Assembly: GCA_015234425.1 (NCBI GenBank)
Contig: JADGNE010000044.1
Coordinates: 103,217 to 167,216, forward strand
Length of the DNA stretch: 64,000 bases
Source: Devosia sp.
Lineage (GTDB): Bacteria > Pseudomonadota > Alphaproteobacteria > Rhizobiales > Devosiaceae
Direction of reading: 5' to 3'
Positions 63,205 to 64,000 of this stretch are shown here, piece after piece; position 1 is the first letter of the stretch; each line of letters opens with the position of its first letter. The notes under the pieces are model-generated. The model saw only the letters and a program-made list of their open reading frames with translations, ran no database searches and had not been told where the DNA came from. A program made the position numbers and the translations under genes.

Positions 63205-64000
63205 TGCGGATTAAAACTTGGACCGGTTATGCCGTAATGCCAAGACTTTGGCGGTATTCGATGGGGCTAAGAGAGCCAAGAGATATTTTGATGCGCTTCT
63301 CATTGTACCAACGGATGTAGGAATCAACTTCGACGACGAACTGCTCGACCGTGGTCGCCTTCCAGTCCCGCGGGTAAAAGAGTTCTGTTTTCAGCCTGCC
63401 GAAGAAGCCTTCGCATGCGGCGTTATCCTGCGAGCAGCCCTTGCGGGACATTGAGCGAACCAGCTTCGCGTCGTCAATCCTGGATAACCAGCCTGGCCAG
63501 CGATAATGGGCACCACGATCAGAATGAACGATGGGCCGAGCATCCCCACCAGCCACAGTCTCGATGGCGGCATCCAGCATTGTATTGACCAGCTCGGCAT
63601 CTGGATGCGTTCCAATGGACCAGCTGATGACCAGGCCATCGAAGCAGTCGATGATGGGCGAGAGATACACCTTGCCAGCTGGGATCTGGAACTCGGTGAT
63701 ATCCGTGAGCCACTTTTCATTCGGGGCGCCGGCCTGGAAGTCGCGATTGATAAGGTTTTCAGGTGCGGGACTGATTTCGCCAAGATAGGAGCCGTACCGG
63801 CGCCGCTTTGGCTTGGCAACGACCAAGCTCTCCTGTTTCATCAACCGCTGCACGACCTTTTCAGAGATCGTAACGCACTGCCTGGCCAGCGATGCCTGCA
63901 GCCTGCGGTAGCCATAGCAGCGATGGTTGAGTTCGAAGATTTCAGCGATCCTGCGACGAACAGCGAGGTACTTGTCTGCCATTTTCACACGGGCTCGATG
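63205..64000 (-). mobile_element. IS3-family insertion sequence (IS150-like), partial
   Basis: The element starts near TGCGGATTAAAACTTGG (63205) and continues past the window edge. The sequence TCCAAGTTTTAATCCGCA on the reverse strand resembles the right end of IS150-group elements. It carries a DDE transposase and lies inside the disrupted gene above. Exact ends and target duplication cannot be seen because the other end is outside. Confidence 0.75.
63227..64000 (-). CDS. IS3-family transposase OrfB (5' end outside window)
   Basis: Integrase-type transposase, at least 253 residues visible. The frame stays open to the window edge, so the real start or the OrfA-OrfB frameshift lies beyond it. 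The HTH_21 segment CYGYRRLQASLARQ is followed by the rve core with the catalytic triad Asp (WLTDITEF), Asp (VHSDRGAHY) and Glu (NAACEGFFGRLKTE), then YIRWYNEKRIKISLG. It is intact as far as seen and may be active. Confidence 0.92.
   Translation of the reverse strand, partial: HRARVKMADKYLAVRRRIAEIFELNHRCYGYRRLQASLARQCVTISEKVVQRLMKQESLVVAKPKRRRYGSYLGEISPAPENLINRDFQAGAPNEKWLTDITEFQIPAGKVYLSPIIDCFDGLVISWSIGTHPDAELVNTMLDAAIETVAGGDARPIVHSDRGAHYRWPGWLSRIDDAKLVRSMSRKGCSQDNAACEGFFGRLKTELFYPRDWKATTVEQFVVEVDSYIRWYNEKRIKISLGSLSPIEYRQSLGITA

Overview
The window looks like chromosomal DNA of an alphaproteobacterium. It has high GC, dense same-strand operons with 4-nt ATGA overlaps, many ABC uptake systems, a type 2 IPP isomerase and a CrtY/CrtZ carotenoid set. 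Hyphomicrobiales of the Devosia or Pelagibacterium kind is my best guess; no rRNA or marker gene confirms it. No tRNA, rRNA, CRISPR array or replication origin was seen. One IS3-family element enters at the right edge.

Left part (1-8731): the end of a peptide-type ABC importer (permease end plus two ATPases) runs into a catabolic block. It holds a sialate-lyase-like aldolase, an unknown 297-residue protein, a frameshifted hexapeptide acyltransferase, a second DapA-family aldolase, a convergent amidohydrolase, a divergent class III aminotransferase and an AllA-like protein. The substrate is unknown. Next (9265-13201) is a compact GNAT / carrier protein / acyl-activating ligase / PLP decarboxylase operon, which suggests carrier-bound amino-acid chemistry. 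It is the most likely undescribed biosynthetic system here.

13206-29839 is sugar catabolism. A FadR-type regulator, an SDR dehydrogenase and a galactonate-dehydratase-like enzyme are divergent from an ABC sugar importer with a GH2 glycosidase and a MalK-type ATPase. A second importer follows (binding protein, two permeases) with a ROK kinase, a HutC-type GntR regulator and a SIS-domain protein; it has no ATPase of its own.

30017-38426 is a carotenoid locus. crtY-crtI-crtB lie on +, facing crtE / ABC ATPase / ABC-2 permease / crtZ on -, with the type 2 isomerase gene fni divergent from crtE. Together these predict IPP/DMAPP to GGPP, phytoene, lycopene, beta-carotene and zeaxanthin, with an ABC-2 transporter built into the crtE operon.

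38475-39410 is a lytic transglycosylase. 39473-61722 appears to be one large acid/alcohol catabolic region. It has an FCD-GntR regulator, a malate/lactate-type dehydrogenase, an Fe-alcohol dehydrogenase, an aldehyde dehydrogenase, a LacI regulator, a double-domain class III CoA transferase, two MaoC-like hydratases, a thioesterase, an enolase-superfamily enzyme, a peptide-type importer with two tandem binding proteins and a fused double ATPase, an AcuI/YhdH reductase, a 2-hydroxyacid dehydrogenase, a HisD/HpsN-like dehydrogenase and a GlcG-like protein. Two repeated operator motifs tie the regulator genes to the downstream operons. The right edge carries a gene that is frameshifted near its start and cut by the IS3 element.
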